A stretch of 64,000 nucleotides of DNA, from positions 806,001 through 870,000 of the forward strand of contig OZ252213.1 in assembly GCA_965249045.1 (NCBI GenBank). Reading direction: 5' to 3'. Numbering within the stretch: the first letter of the stretch is position 1; each line of letters begins with the position of its first letter. The notes beneath the pieces were generated by a model. That model was not told the DNA's origin. It saw only the letters and a program-made list of their open reading frames with translations, and did no database searches. Both the position numbers and the translations under genes were made by a program. The DNA is from Nemesobacter sp965249045 (lineage in GTDB: Bacteria; Desulfobacterota_D; UBA1144; Nemesobacterales; Nemesobacteraceae). Of this stretch, positions 26,504 through 35,459 are shown one piece after another.

Positions 26504-26613
26504 GAAGAAAACCGCTTACGCGTTATTCGTTTAAGTATACCCAACTGCCCTTGCGGTGGGGAATCCGGTTTGCCGATCCGGTCTTGGCCGGGGCCGAATT
26601 GAGGGAGATGAGA

Positions 26614-27195
26614 TTATTTTTCCGCGCTGTACACAAACGCGGGAGGGAAATTGGACCAGACAGTTTTTGACTTGACGACACTTGTGAACTTGCTTCGCAG
26701 AATCGAGCGGAATCTCCTGGCGTTTGGAACCACCATGCTGATTGAGTAACTGAAGGTAATCATCTTGCCTCCGGGCCTCAGCACGTCCCAGATAGCGTTA
26801 AGCAGTCTATCCTGGGTTCCGTGGTCAAACACCGCCCACGGAAGACTTGAAATAATACAGTCGCAGGAATCTTTTCCGTGCCTCTGAAGATATTTTTTCA
26901 TATTCTCCGCGGAGTCCATGTAGACTGTCGCGGAAGGACATCGGGACTTGGTAGCTTCGTAGAACTCGGGGTTGATCTCTATTGCGAAAAACAGCGCTTC
27001 AGGGCTTTTCTTCTCCAGGATTTTCTCGGTAAAAACCCCGGTTCCCGGGCCCAATTCTACCACGGTCCCCATTTCGCTTAGCCGGGCGGTCTCGGTGACA
27101 AGTTCTGACAGTTCTTCGTTTGAAGGTGCTATAGAACCCGTGCTCTTCGGATATCTCATGAACTGCTTTATGTAACCGTATACTCCGAGTTTCAA
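26614..27195 (-). CDS. SAM-dependent methyltransferase, PmtA-like
   Basis: A 193-residue class I methyltransferase. The SAM-binding motif VVELGPGTGVFTEKIL is at about residues 45-60, and an acidic motif II lies in FAIEINPEF. The start FMRYPKSTGSIAPSNEEL resembles the phospholipid N-methyltransferase (PmtA) and rRNA dimethylase-like group, and IISSLPWAVF corresponds to the catalytic loop. Phosphatidylethanolamine methylation is the best guess but not certain. It is the last host-like gene before the accessory region. Confidence 0.75.
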   Translation of the reverse strand: MKLGVYGYIKQFMRYPKSTGSIAPSNEELSELVTETARLSEMGTVVELGPGTGVFTEKILEKKSPEALFFAIEINPEFYEATKSRCPSATVYMDSAENMKKYLQRHGKDSCDCIISSLPWAVFDHGTQDRLLNAIWDVLRPGGKMITFSYSISMVVPNARRFRSILRSKFTSVVKSKTVWSNFPPAFVYSAEK

Positions 27196-27292
27196 CGGTG
27201 CCTCCGAATAAAATGCAAATCAAGCTAATTATAATAGCCTTGAGTGTTTTGTCCATTTGCTTGTGAATGACAAATACAACTGAGACCGTGAA

Positions 27293-27882
27293 GTGTGCCG
27301 TGGAAAGGCGTCATAGACCCAGCGGGTGCAAATTCCGTCCGGCTAACTGTTGCTCCGGCCGGAAGCAATTGGAGCGGCTTAGGGAGGTAACGACTTAGGC
27401 TGAAGCACACCGACAAGAAGGGCCGCTAAAGGCGGCCCAGCGAACACGCGGGCCGCAACGCGAGTGAACGCTGAGCAGGCCTCGAAACGAGTAATGTGGA
27501 AGCCGACCTGTCTTCACGGTGGGGAGGGCTGCCACCGGAGGGGAAGAGAGCGATACAGGCACCGTCCGGCTCCACCGGGGTATTGGCGGTGGCACACATG
27601 GAAGAGGGATATGACAGCAACACGGGAAGCCCCTGAGGTGGCTTGCGCGAGCCAACCGACAACCCGCGAGGGACAGGTTGGGCCGCAGGGGTGGTGGATG
27701 GGTCAGCAGTAGCGAGGAGGCCGGGTAATGCCGGCGGAGCGAAGGGGCCCTGCTTCGAGAGGGACGTATGAAGGAGGAAAGGACGTGGAGACTGTCGAGA
27801 GACTAGAAGCTTCAAGGAGAGTTCAGAAACTTCAGAGTACGTTACATGCGAAAGCGAAGGATAACCTTGGCTTTCGGTTCTA
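27293..27882 (+). mobile_element. Truncated group II intron (5' part)
   Basis: The 5' boundary is GTGTGCCG at 27293, matching the GUGYG intron start. It is followed by about 480 bases of GC-rich structured sequence typical of domains I-III, then AAGGAGG (27770-27776) and the first codons of the intron-encoded reverse transcriptase. Similarity ends abruptly near 27882. The rest of the reverse transcriptase, domain V and domain VI are absent, so the fragment cannot splice or move by itself. Confidence 0.8.
27785..27882 (+). pseudogene. N-terminal stub of group II intron reverse transcriptase/maturase
   Basis: GTG 27785 follows AAGGAGG by eight bases. The first ~33 residues, including RRVQKLQSTLHAKAKD and LGFRFY, match the conserved RT-0 start of intron-encoded proteins. 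After FRFY the frame runs into unrelated DNA. All catalytic blocks are missing. Confidence 0.75.
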
Positions 27883-27979
27883 CGTAAAGAGATGTCTTCT
27901 CAAGCTCGTTCTTGATAAGGTTCATGTCTTCGCCAAGCATGGTTTTTATGAAGCCGACCGCCCCGGCGCTGAGATCCAT
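27842..27979 (-). pseudogene. Short host-like reading frame, possibly the start of a broken gene
   Basis: The minus strand from ATG 27979 reads 45 codons of good protein composition (MDLSAGAVGFIKTMLGEDMN and onwards, with LIKNELEKTSLY) before running into the intron stub and a stop. GGGGAAAA precedes the ATG. The helical start faintly resembles the N-terminus of polyprenyl diphosphate synthases, but the match is too short to name it. It may equally be chance. Confidence 0.25.
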
Positions 27980-27990
27980 TCAGAGTTTTT

Positions 27991-28194
27991 CCCCTAGGCG
28001 TCTTATTTCCCGACCCGGAGATTGCCTGGTGCGGAATCGCCGAAAACGAGGCGGGGGAGGCCGGGGTGGAAATAGAGGTGTCGAAATTTCCTTGGGCCGC
28101 CTCGGGCAGGGCCTTTACGCTTAACAGAACAGATGGTCTTACGAAGATCATAACCCATCGGGGAACCCGTGCGAGGCGAAATCTTCGGCGCTGA
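27991..28194 (+). pseudogene. C-terminal remnant of dihydrolipoyl dehydrogenase-like flavoprotein
   Basis: The plus-strand frame reads LFPDPEIAWCGIAENEA, then EIEVSKFPWAASGRAFTL and TDGLTKIIT. This matches the start of the dimerisation domain of dihydrolipoamide dehydrogenases (FTDPEIAWVG, FPFAANGRA, DGFVKII). The similarity stops near 28152 and the frame ends at TGA 28192. The FAD and NAD domains and the C-terminal His-Glu pair are absent, so it is a decayed fragment. Confidence 0.7.
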
Positions 28195-28266
28195 TTTCCC
28201 GGAGGAACTCTTCCCGGGGCAAAAAGCGCTTTGACCAGAGAAAATTGGATATGACCGGTTAGTTCA

Positions 28267-28275
28267 TGTTATACT
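28267..28275 (+). promoter_or_regulatory. Extended -10 promoter for the autotransporter gene
   Basis: TGTTATACT is an extended -10 element (TGN plus TATACT). A weak -35 candidate TTGGAT is at 28245-28250, 19 bases upstream. Transcription would start near 28282, about 30 bases before the GTG at 28312. Confidence 0.45.
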
Positions 28276-28311
28276 TTCGAAAAAGTTAGTTTTGTATGGG
28301 GGTGTCCTGCA

Positions 28312-31300
28312 GTGCCCGATTTCACCGTATCGTCCGACTGCGATATTCTGGGAAGAGCCATGAATTCCGTGGAGGATTGCAAAACGATCCTTTTGATTGC
28401 CCCCCCCCCTTTATTTTGTAGAGCGCCGAGCCGAGAGTCGGCTATTCCTTCCGTAGTCTGGCCTAAAGAGTCCCGACGCGTGTTCCAACGGTTGTTCCAA
28501 TGGCTGCTGTGTGTGGCGCTGGTCGCGGGTTTGGCGACCGCTGCCGTGCAGGACGCGGCCGCGCAATCGCCGTCATTGGTACTCACCCCGACTTCCCTGG
28601 AAGTGCCCGAGGCGGGTTCCGCCAGCTACACGGTGAAGCTCCTCACGCAGCCGAGCGCTGACGTGATGGTGTCGATAGGCGGGACATCGGGCACAGACCT
28701 GTCGCTGAACAAAACGGGTCTGACGTTCACCACGTCGAACTGGAACATGGCGCAGACGGTGACGGTGTCGGCGGTGGAGGATTCGGACGCGACGGACGAC
28801 AGCGCCACCCTGACCCACACCGCGTCGGGCGGCGGCTACGGCACGGTATCCGCCGATCTGCCGGTAACCGTGACCGACACCACAACGATGCGGTTGGAGG
28901 CCGTGGTCGAGAACGTACCGGAGGGCGAGAGCAGGCCGATACGGGCGATGCTCCCCATGACCCTGGACGAAGATGTCACGATCACCGTCACGGTAGCCCC
29001 GAATGGCGGCCGGGCCGACGAGTACGAGCTGAGCGCCAACACGACGTTGACGATTGCCTCCGGGACGACGGAGAGCACCGGGGATGTGATGTTCACCTCC
29101 CTGGACGACTTCACCTATACGGGCACTCGTTACTTCAACGCGACCCTGACTTCGGACCATCCGCGCGTGGATGCGGACACCGAACCATTCGCCGTTGTGG
29201 ACGACGACAACACCCCCACTGGGTGGCGCGTCACCCCGTCGACGATCTTCGAGAACGGCGGCGAAACTACGCTGCTCGCGTTCAAGACCGGATTGCACGA
29301 GGGCGTGGTGAAGATGGCGGTGTCGCTGGAGCCGAGCGACCGGGCCACGCTGAGCGGCACGACGTTGACCTTCGAACCGGGAGCGATCTACGCTACCGAG
29401 ACCCTGACCATCACCGCCGTGGACAACGCTGAGGACGAGCCGGACCAGACGATCACGATCTCAGCGACGGTGACCGAGGGGCGCGGCATTCGGACGCCCG
29501 GACCGCTGGCGCTGACCATCGTCGACGACGACGGTATGTCTCCGGAGTTGGCCCTGGTGCTCACACCGCCGAGGGTCAGGGAAGGACTGGTCAGCACGGT
29601 CACGGCCGTAGCGAGCGGCCCTCTGGACGAGGAGGCGACGATCACCGTGTCCGCGTCGCCGGGGCACGCCGATACCCGTACGGACGACTACGTGTTGAGC
29701 GCCAATACGGTGCTGAGGATTCCGAAGGGCGGAACACGGAGCACCGGGACGGTCACCATCGGCACGGTCGACAGCGAGTTGAGTGTCGGAAACCGAAGGC
29801 GGGTGGTTGAGGTCTCGGGGACGGTGACCGGCGGCGGAGGCGTGGCAGACCCCGCGGACCAGACGCTGACGGTACTGGAGGACGATCTGCGGGTGGTCGT
29901 CTTTCTCATGGCGACACCGGCCACGATAGGGGAGGGCGAGGTCAGCACGATCACCATGCGTGCGGTGAAGCCGGTGCCGGCCGACGTGAGCGTGACCGTC
30001 GAGCAAATCACCGAATACGACGCCGCCGGGCTGAGCGCTAATAAGGTCCTGACGATAGCAGAGGGAGAGACCGAAAGCATGGGCGCGGTGACACTCACGG
30101 CGATGGATGACACCGACATGAGGAACGAGGTCGTTGCGCTGCGCGGAACCCCGTCTCCTGCCAGTCAATTCGTGTCGACCGGGCGTCTCGTAACCCAAGT
30201 CTACATCCTCGACGACGATGCCACCAGCGCGTACGTGGTGATTTCGCCGGTGCCGTCACGGGTGACCGAGGGCGAGACCAGTACGATCAACGCGTACCTG
30301 AGCCAGCCGTTGTCCAACGAGGTGACGCTGACGATCGGCGTCGACGAAGCGGACTCGAACCACACGGCGACATCCGACGAATACGCGTTGAGCGCGAACC
30401 GTACGTTGACCATATCCGCGGGGCAGACGCGCAGCACGGGCGAGGTCACGCTTATGGCCTCGAACGACGAGTACTGGGGGCCACTCTCGCTCAGACGGGT
30501 CGCCCTTGCCATCGAGTCGGTAGCCGGCATAGACCGGCAGGACGTCCTAGAGCACACCGACTGGACCATCTCCGAGGACGAGGACCAACCCCGGGTGACG
30601 CTCGAGGTTACCCCGGCCAGCATCTCGGAGAACGGTGGACAGAGCACGGTGACGGCGAGGCTGAACACGAAGGTGGCCAGCGACGTCGAGGTCACGATAT
30701 CGGCGGCGCCGGCCGGGACGACGGAATCCGACGACTTCACCCAGACCGGCACGCAGTTGACGATCCTAGCGGACGCGAAGGCCAGCACGGGAACCGTGAC
30801 CATCAGCGCGGTGGACGACGCCGTCGACGGTCCAGACAAGAAGCTGGTCGTGACAGGAACGGTGGACGTGGTGGGAATGGAGGAGTCCGGGCTCGTTTGG
30901 CACCCCTACGCCGAGGGTTTGACGATCCGGGACGACGACGAGACGCCGGAACAACCAGCGGCGGTGCTCACGTACCGCTTCCACGTGACGAACTACAGCA
31001 TCACGCGGGGCAGCGACGTCGTGGGCGAGCGCAAGACCGGTGGGTATGTGGGTGTCCTCAGAGACGACGACCCCGACACGTTGGAGGGTGGGGAGACGGT
31101 GGAGAGCGACACGACGTTCACGCTGACCTGGAACGGGAGATCCACCGACGAGCTGCACCCGGACAACCCGACGTCGGTCACGATCAAGGCCGGGCAGAGG
31201 GGCGCCCGGTTCTCCCTCAAGGCCGCTGCCGACGACGACGATCCGAAGGTCTACAACCAGCCCGTGAAAGCCGATGTCGTCGCGACGCTCGGCGCCCTCG

Positions 31301-34300
31301 AGCTCCGCGGCCAGCTCGTCGTGTGCGACGACGAATCATTGCCGGTGGTGTCGGTCAGCGTGCCGGAGACGGTCGAGGAGGGCGACGCGTTCCGGGTCAC
31401 GGCGACGCTCGCGCACCGTCTTGACGTCGACACGAGCGTACCCATCGTCGTCGAGAACCCGTCCGAAATGACGCTTCAGGGGATCGACGGGCCATATCCG
31501 TCCATCAGGATTCCCGCAGGAGAGATTTCGGGCGAGACCGGCGACATACGCAAGCAAAACGACGGCGACCCGGACGGCTACGGCGACCTCTACGTCAGCG
31601 TCAACGGGATCAGCCCCTACCAATGGTGGCCTTCGAGCAACAAGGTGAAGGTGCGAGTGACGGACGACGAAAGCACCGATCCGGAGCACCGCAGGTACGC
31701 CGGCACCCCGAGGATCTTCACCGCCTGCACTTCGGCGACGGAAGGCAGCGGTGCAGACACCGTCACGAAGATGCCGATCACGGTATTCATGTACCCGACG
31801 ACGAGGGCGACGGTGACCGTGGACTACCGCACCGTGGACGAGTCCGCGAAAAGCGGCGTCAACTACACGAGCAAGAGCGGAACGCTGACGTTCGGCCGGC
31901 ACGAGAAGACCAAGACGATCGAGGTCGACATCCTCAACGATGGCGTGGGGGTTCACACCAGATTCGGACTCGTGCTGGAGAACCCGACCGGCGGCGAAGC
32001 GGAAGCGCAACCTCATCCCGCAACGTGCGTGATCTACGACGAGAAACCGACGCTCGTCACGTACGACGAATCGGCGCACGAGAGCGGCGACGGCACGGCC
32101 ACGGACATGACCTTCACGGTGAGCCTGAGCTTCGCCGACGAGAACGCGACCTACACGGTTGACTACGCCACCACCGACGGCACCGCAAGGGCAGGGAGCG
32201 ACTACACGGCCACCAGCGGGACGCTGACATTCGCGCCGGGCGAAAGCCAAAAGGAGGTGACGGTGCCGGTGCTCGACGACGAGATCCAGGATAGCGGCGA
32301 GACGTTCTCGTTCATCCTGTCGAACCCGACCGGGGGCGCCCAGCTGCATGCGTGGAAGTCGACGAGGACAGGGACAATCCTGAACACCGATCCGGCGGCT
32401 GCGCTCACCGCGACGTTCCCCGAAAGCCGCTTCGCATCGGCCTCGCACAGCGGCTCTGACGACCGCCCGCAGGTGGTCGTCACGTTCAGCGAAGCGGTGA
32501 CGGGAGTCTCGACCGACACACCGTCGGTGACGGTCACGGGCGCAAGCATCGCCTCGGTCCAGGCCCACACCGAAGAGGGCCTCGAGAACGCGTGGATGTT
32601 CTTCCTCAACCCCGACGGGGACGGCGACGTCACGTTCACGCTGGTCGCCGACGCGGCGTGCGCCTCGGGTGGGATCTGCACTGCCGGCGGGACGCCACTC
32701 ACGCAGGCGCCGACGGTGTTGACGATTCCGGGTCCGGGTGGAACGGATGACGCGTCGCTGTCGGCGTCGTTCGAGAAGGTTCCGGCGTCGCACGACGGCA
32801 CAGCGACGTTCACCTTCGAGGTCGAATTCAGCGAAGCACCCGATGTCGGTTACCAACGGATGCGCGATCATGCGTTCACGGTCGCGGGGGGCAGCGTCAA
32901 GAACGCCAGGCGCGTCGTACCGCCGTCGAACCTCGAGTGGGAGATCACCGTCGAGCCGTCAGGCAACGACGACGTCACCATCACGCTCAAGACCACGGCG
33001 GATTGCGACGCCAGTGACGCCATCTGCACGAGCGGGGGAACACCACTGACCGCCGTGCCCGCCACGCTGACCATCCCCGGCCCGGATGCGGATGACGGGA
33101 ACACCGATGGGTCCACCGACGACGCCACCGTCACCGACCTCACGGCATCGTTCGGCGCCATGCCGAGCGAGCACGCAGGACCGGGCACGGAGTTCGTCTT
33201 CCAGCTCACGTTCAGCGAAAACCCGGAGCTGAGCTATATAACGCTCCGCGATCACGCCTTCACCGTCACGGGTGGCGAGGTGCGAAGGGCGCAGCGGCGG
33301 CAGCAGGGCTCCAACGTCGCCTGGAACATCACGGTCGAGCCCTCCCCCTCCGGATGGGGCGACATCGCCATCAGCCTCCCGGGGGGCAGAGCGTGCACGT
33401 CGACCGGCGGGGTCTGCATGGCCGACAACCGCCAGCTCTCGAACTCGCCGAGCGGCACCGTGCAGGGCCCGGCGGCCCTCTCGGTCGCCGACGCGAATGC
33501 GCAGGAAGGCACCGACCCGACGCTCGACTTCGAGGTCACGCTGTCCCGGGCCGCCGGGGAGACGGTGACGGTTGACTACGCGACCTCGGATGGTACCGCC
33601 ACTTCGGGCGCGGACTACACCGCAACAAGCGACACGCTTACCTTCTTGCCTGGAGAGACGGAGAAGACGGTGAACGTGACGGTGCTTAACGACACCCATG
33701 ACGACGGCGGGGAGACGGTGACGCTGAAGCTGTCGAACCCCTCGGGCGCGCGTATCCGGGACGCCGAGGCGACAGGCACAATAGAGAACTCAGACCCGCT
33801 GCCCAAGGCCTGGCTTGCCCGCTTCGGGCGCACCGTGGCAAACCACGTTGTGGAAGCCGTAAGAAACAGGATGTCCTCTGTGCCCGAGCCCTCACGCCGC
33901 GTAACCCTTGGAGGGAAGGAACTGAGACAGCCTCCTTCCCCGGAGATAACGGAAATATCCCCCTGGGATGAACTGGTTCCAGAAGACCAACGCCCCGAGA
34001 ACTTAAGAAGCCTGAGGGTGCGGGAGTTCCTGCTTAGCTCCTCCTTCGAGCTCCCCCTTGCCCAAAACGCAACCCAAAACCCTGGGTCCGGATGGACGGC
34101 GTGGGGAGGAGCCGCGCAGACGCGTTTCTCGGGACGCGACTCCGAGGTCTCAATTGACGGAGACGTAACCACGGCAACCCTGGGAGTTGACCGCGCGTGG
34201 AACCGCCTGCTTGCGGGCCTCGCGCTTGCAAGAAGCACGGGCGACGGCTCTTACAACGCGGGTGATATAAGGGGAGATCTTAAAAGCTCTATCACAAGCG

Positions 34301-35166
34301 CCCACCCCTACCTCCGCTTCTCCTTAAACGACCGCTTAAGCGTCTGGACCCTTCTTGGCTACGGAAAAGGTGAACTCACCCTTACCCACGGAGGAGGGGA
34401 GGAGAGAACCGATATTGAAATGAAGATGGCGGCTCTCGGAGCCCGGGGCGCTCTGCTTGCCTCAGGGGGATTTGACCTCTCCGCCCGCACAGACGCCCTG
34501 CTCGTAAGAACCTCTTCTGAGGGAACTTCGCAGATGGCAAAGACAGAAGCTGACGTAACCAGGCTTCGCCTTGTCCTTGAGGGTTCCCGGCCCCTCGCCT
34601 TTGCTTCTGGAAGCTCCCTTACCCCATCTGTTGAGCTTGGAGTGAGACGCGACGGAGGGGACGCGGAGAGCGGCATGGGTTTTGAAGTGGGAGGAGGGAT
34701 GCGCTACGCAAACCCCTCCCTTGGACTCACAGTGGAGATTACGGCGCGCAGGCTTATGGCCCATGAGCGAAGCGGCTACTCTGAATGGGGAGCAGGGGGT
34801 TCCGTTCAGTTCGCTCCGGGGGGAGTGGAGAGGGGTTTCTCCGCGAAGCTCGGTTCATCTGTGGGAACGACGGCAAGCGGGGTTGAGGGTCTTTGGGCAA
34901 TGGGGGATACGCGGGGACTGGCCGGAGGCGCTCAGGCACCGGGACGCCTGGATGCGGAGGCGGGTTACGCGATGGGGGCGTTTGGGGACTCTGGAGTTAT
35001 CACTCCTTACGGAGGGTTCTCCATGTCGGGAGACAGGAAATACAGGGCTGGATGGCGCCTGAGGCTTGGCGACTCTTTTAACCTCAGCCTCGAGGGCGAC
35101 CGCACTGAGAACCCCGACGCCCCTTCCCGCCATGGAGTGGCGCTCCGCGGCGAACTTAGATGGTAG
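28312..35166 (+). CDS. Giant Calx-beta-repeat autotransporter (surface protein)
   Basis: A 2284-codon frame. A Sec signal peptide lies at about residues 57-85 (FQRLFQWLLCVALVAGLATA, cleavage near AAAQ-S). The passenger has about ten Calx-beta-like modules of ~100 residues up to ~1140, clear Calx-beta units near 1168, 1281 and 1752 (VTVDYATSDGTATSG), and three repeats with paired cysteines near 1450, 1565 and 1693 (CASGGIC type). A linker at ~1830-1920 leads to a C-terminal beta-barrel from ~1927 that ends in an aromatic residue (ELRW), as type V autotransporters do. The first 5.4 kb is GC-rich with CTG/CGG-type codons; from about 33.7 kb codon use is host-like (CTT, AGA, AGG). GTG 28312 has GGGGG nine bases ahead. 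Alternatives are ATG 28360 or GTG 28480, the last giving a textbook signal peptide. Likely an adhesin. Confidence 0.82.
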   Translation: MPDFTVSSDCDILGRAMNSVEDCKTILLIAPPPLFCRAPSRESAIPSVVWPKESRRVFQRLFQWLLCVALVAGLATAAVQDAAAQSPSLVLTPTSLEVPEAGSASYTVKLLTQPSADVMVSIGGTSGTDLSLNKTGLTFTTSNWNMAQTVTVSAVEDSDATDDSATLTHTASGGGYGTVSADLPVTVTDTTTMRLEAVVENVPEGESRPIRAMLPMTLDEDVTITVTVAPNGGRADEYELSANTTLTIASGTTESTGDVMFTSLDDFTYTGTRYFNATLTSDHPRVDADTEPFAVVDDDNTPTGWRVTPSTIFENGGETTLLAFKTGLHEGVVKMAVSLEPSDRATLSGTTLTFEPGAIYATETLTITAVDNAEDEPDQTITISATVTEGRGIRTPGPLALTIVDDDGMSPELALVLTPPRVREGLVSTVTAVASGPLDEEATITVSASPGHADTRTDDYVLSANTVLRIPKGGTRSTGTVTIGTVDSELSVGNRRRVVEVSGTVTGGGGVADPADQTLTVLEDDLRVVVFLMATPATIGEGEVSTITMRAVKPVPADVSVTVEQITEYDAAGLSANKVLTIAEGETESMGAVTLTAMDDTDMRNEVVALRGTPSPASQFVSTGRLVTQVYILDDDATSAYVVISPVPSRVTEGETSTINAYLSQPLSNEVTLTIGVDEADSNHTATSDEYALSANRTLTISAGQTRSTGEVTLMASNDEYWGPLSLRRVALAIESVAGIDRQDVLEHTDWTISEDEDQPRVTLEVTPASISENGGQSTVTARLNTKVASDVEVTISAAPAGTTESDDFTQTGTQLTILADAKASTGTVTISAVDDAVDGPDKKLVVTGTVDVVGMEESGLVWHPYAEGLTIRDDDETPEQPAAVLTYRFHVTNYSITRGSDVVGERKTGGYVGVLRDDDPDTLEGGETVESDTTFTLTWNGRSTDELHPDNPTSVTIKAGQRGARFSLKAAADDDDPKVYNQPVKADVVATLGALELRGQLVVCDDESLPVVSVSVPETVEEGDAFRVTATLAHRLDVDTSVPIVVENPSEMTLQGIDGPYPSIRIPAGEISGETGDIRKQNDGDPDGYGDLYVSVNGISPYQWWPSSNKVKVRVTDDESTDPEHRRYAGTPRIFTACTSATEGSGADTVTKMPITVFMYPTTRATVTVDYRTVDESAKSGVNYTSKSGTLTFGRHEKTKTIEVDILNDGVGVHTRFGLVLENPTGGEAEAQPHPATCVIYDEKPTLVTYDESAHESGDGTATDMTFTVSLSFADENATYTVDYATTDGTARAGSDYTATSGTLTFAPGESQKEVTVPVLDDEIQDSGETFSFILSNPTGGAQLHAWKSTRTGTILNTDPAAALTATFPESRFASASHSGSDDRPQVVVTFSEAVTGVSTDTPSVTVTGASIASVQAHTEEGLENAWMFFLNPDGDGDVTFTLVADAACASGGICTAGGTPLTQAPTVLTIPGPGGTDDASLSASFEKVPASHDGTATFTFEVEFSEAPDVGYQRMRDHAFTVAGGSVKNARRVVPPSNLEWEITVEPSGNDDVTITLKTTADCDASDAICTSGGTPLTAVPATLTIPGPDADDGNTDGSTDDATVTDLTASFGAMPSEHAGPGTEFVFQLTFSENPELSYITLRDHAFTVTGGEVRRAQRRQQGSNVAWNITVEPSPSGWGDIAISLPGGRACTSTGGVCMADNRQLSNSPSGTVQGPAALSVADANAQEGTDPTLDFEVTLSRAAGETVTVDYATSDGTATSGADYTATSDTLTFLPGETEKTVNVTVLNDTHDDGGETVTLKLSNPSGARIRDAEATGTIENSDPLPKAWLARFGRTVANHVVEAVRNRMSSVPEPSRRVTLGGKELRQPPSPEITEISPWDELVPEDQRPENLRSLRVREFLLSSSFELPLAQNATQNPGSGWTAWGGAAQTRFSGRDSEVSIDGDVTTATLGVDRAWNRLLAGLALARSTGDGSYNAGDIRGDLKSSITSAHPYLRFSLNDRLSVWTLLGYGKGELTLTHGGGEERTDIEMKMAALGARGALLASGGFDLSARTDALLVRTSSEGTSQMAKTEADVTRLRLVLEGSRPLAFASGSSLTPSVELGVRRDGGDAESGMGFEVGGGMRYANPSLGLTVEITARRLMAHERSGYSEWGAGGSVQFAPGGVERGFSAKLGSSVGTTASGVEGLWAMGDTRGLAGGAQAPGRLDAEAGYAMGAFGDSGVITPYGGFSMSGDRKYRAGWRLRLGDSFNLSLEGDRTENPDAPSRHGVALRGELRW
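28400..28409 (+). repeat. Homopolymeric tract of ten C near the autotransporter start
   Basis: Ten consecutive C lie between the GTG 28312/ATG 28360 starts and the signal peptide. With ten C the frame is open. With eleven it meets TAG within a few codons, and with nine it meets TAG at the CCGTAG near 28453. This is the layout of a slipped-strand phase-variable switch, unless translation starts at GTG 28480 downstream of the tract. Confidence 0.7.
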
Positions 35167-35381
35167 CGGAGCCCGGGCGTCTGAATACTTCCCCGGTGTC
35201 TTAAGAGGGTTCGGTGGGCCCGCGCGGGGTGCAGTCTTCGGCACCGATTTTCTAAAGGAGGTCTCCCGAGGCAAAAGCGGAGAACTCTCGTGATATGGAT
35301 CCGGACGGATGACATATTATTAACACTGCTTCTCCTGAAACGCGGATCTTCGGATTCTTCCGTCCCCCGACCGGGGAAAGA

Positions 35382-35409
35382 TTGTATTTTGTAATTCCGG
35401 TATTATATA
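35382..35409 (+). promoter_or_regulatory. Candidate promoter for ffh
   Basis: TTGTAT at 35382-35387 and TATATA at 35404-35409 are 16 bases apart, with transcription predicted near 35416. The 290 bases between the autotransporter stop and ffh otherwise hold no gene I can support. Confidence 0.4.
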
Positions 35410-35459
35410 GACCGTAATCACCGCCCTTAGGTGGCTTGAAGCCAGCGGGCAACGCAGCG

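Noticed and set aside
27395..27815. Minus-strand frames over the group II intron body
   Set aside because: They are antisense to structured intron RNA and rich in Ser/Pro/Arg. Such frames are often annotated as small hypothetical proteins but are artefacts.
31336..32871. A 511-codon minus-strand frame inside the autotransporter gene
   Set aside because: It is an arginine/histidine-rich antisense shadow created by the high GC of the repeat region. It has no ribosome site and no protein-like pattern.
35167..35459. Possible small gene or RNA between the autotransporter and ffh
   Set aside because: No frame has a start with a ribosome site, and I see no SRP RNA, RNase P or tRNA signature. Only a promoter-like pair is supported.
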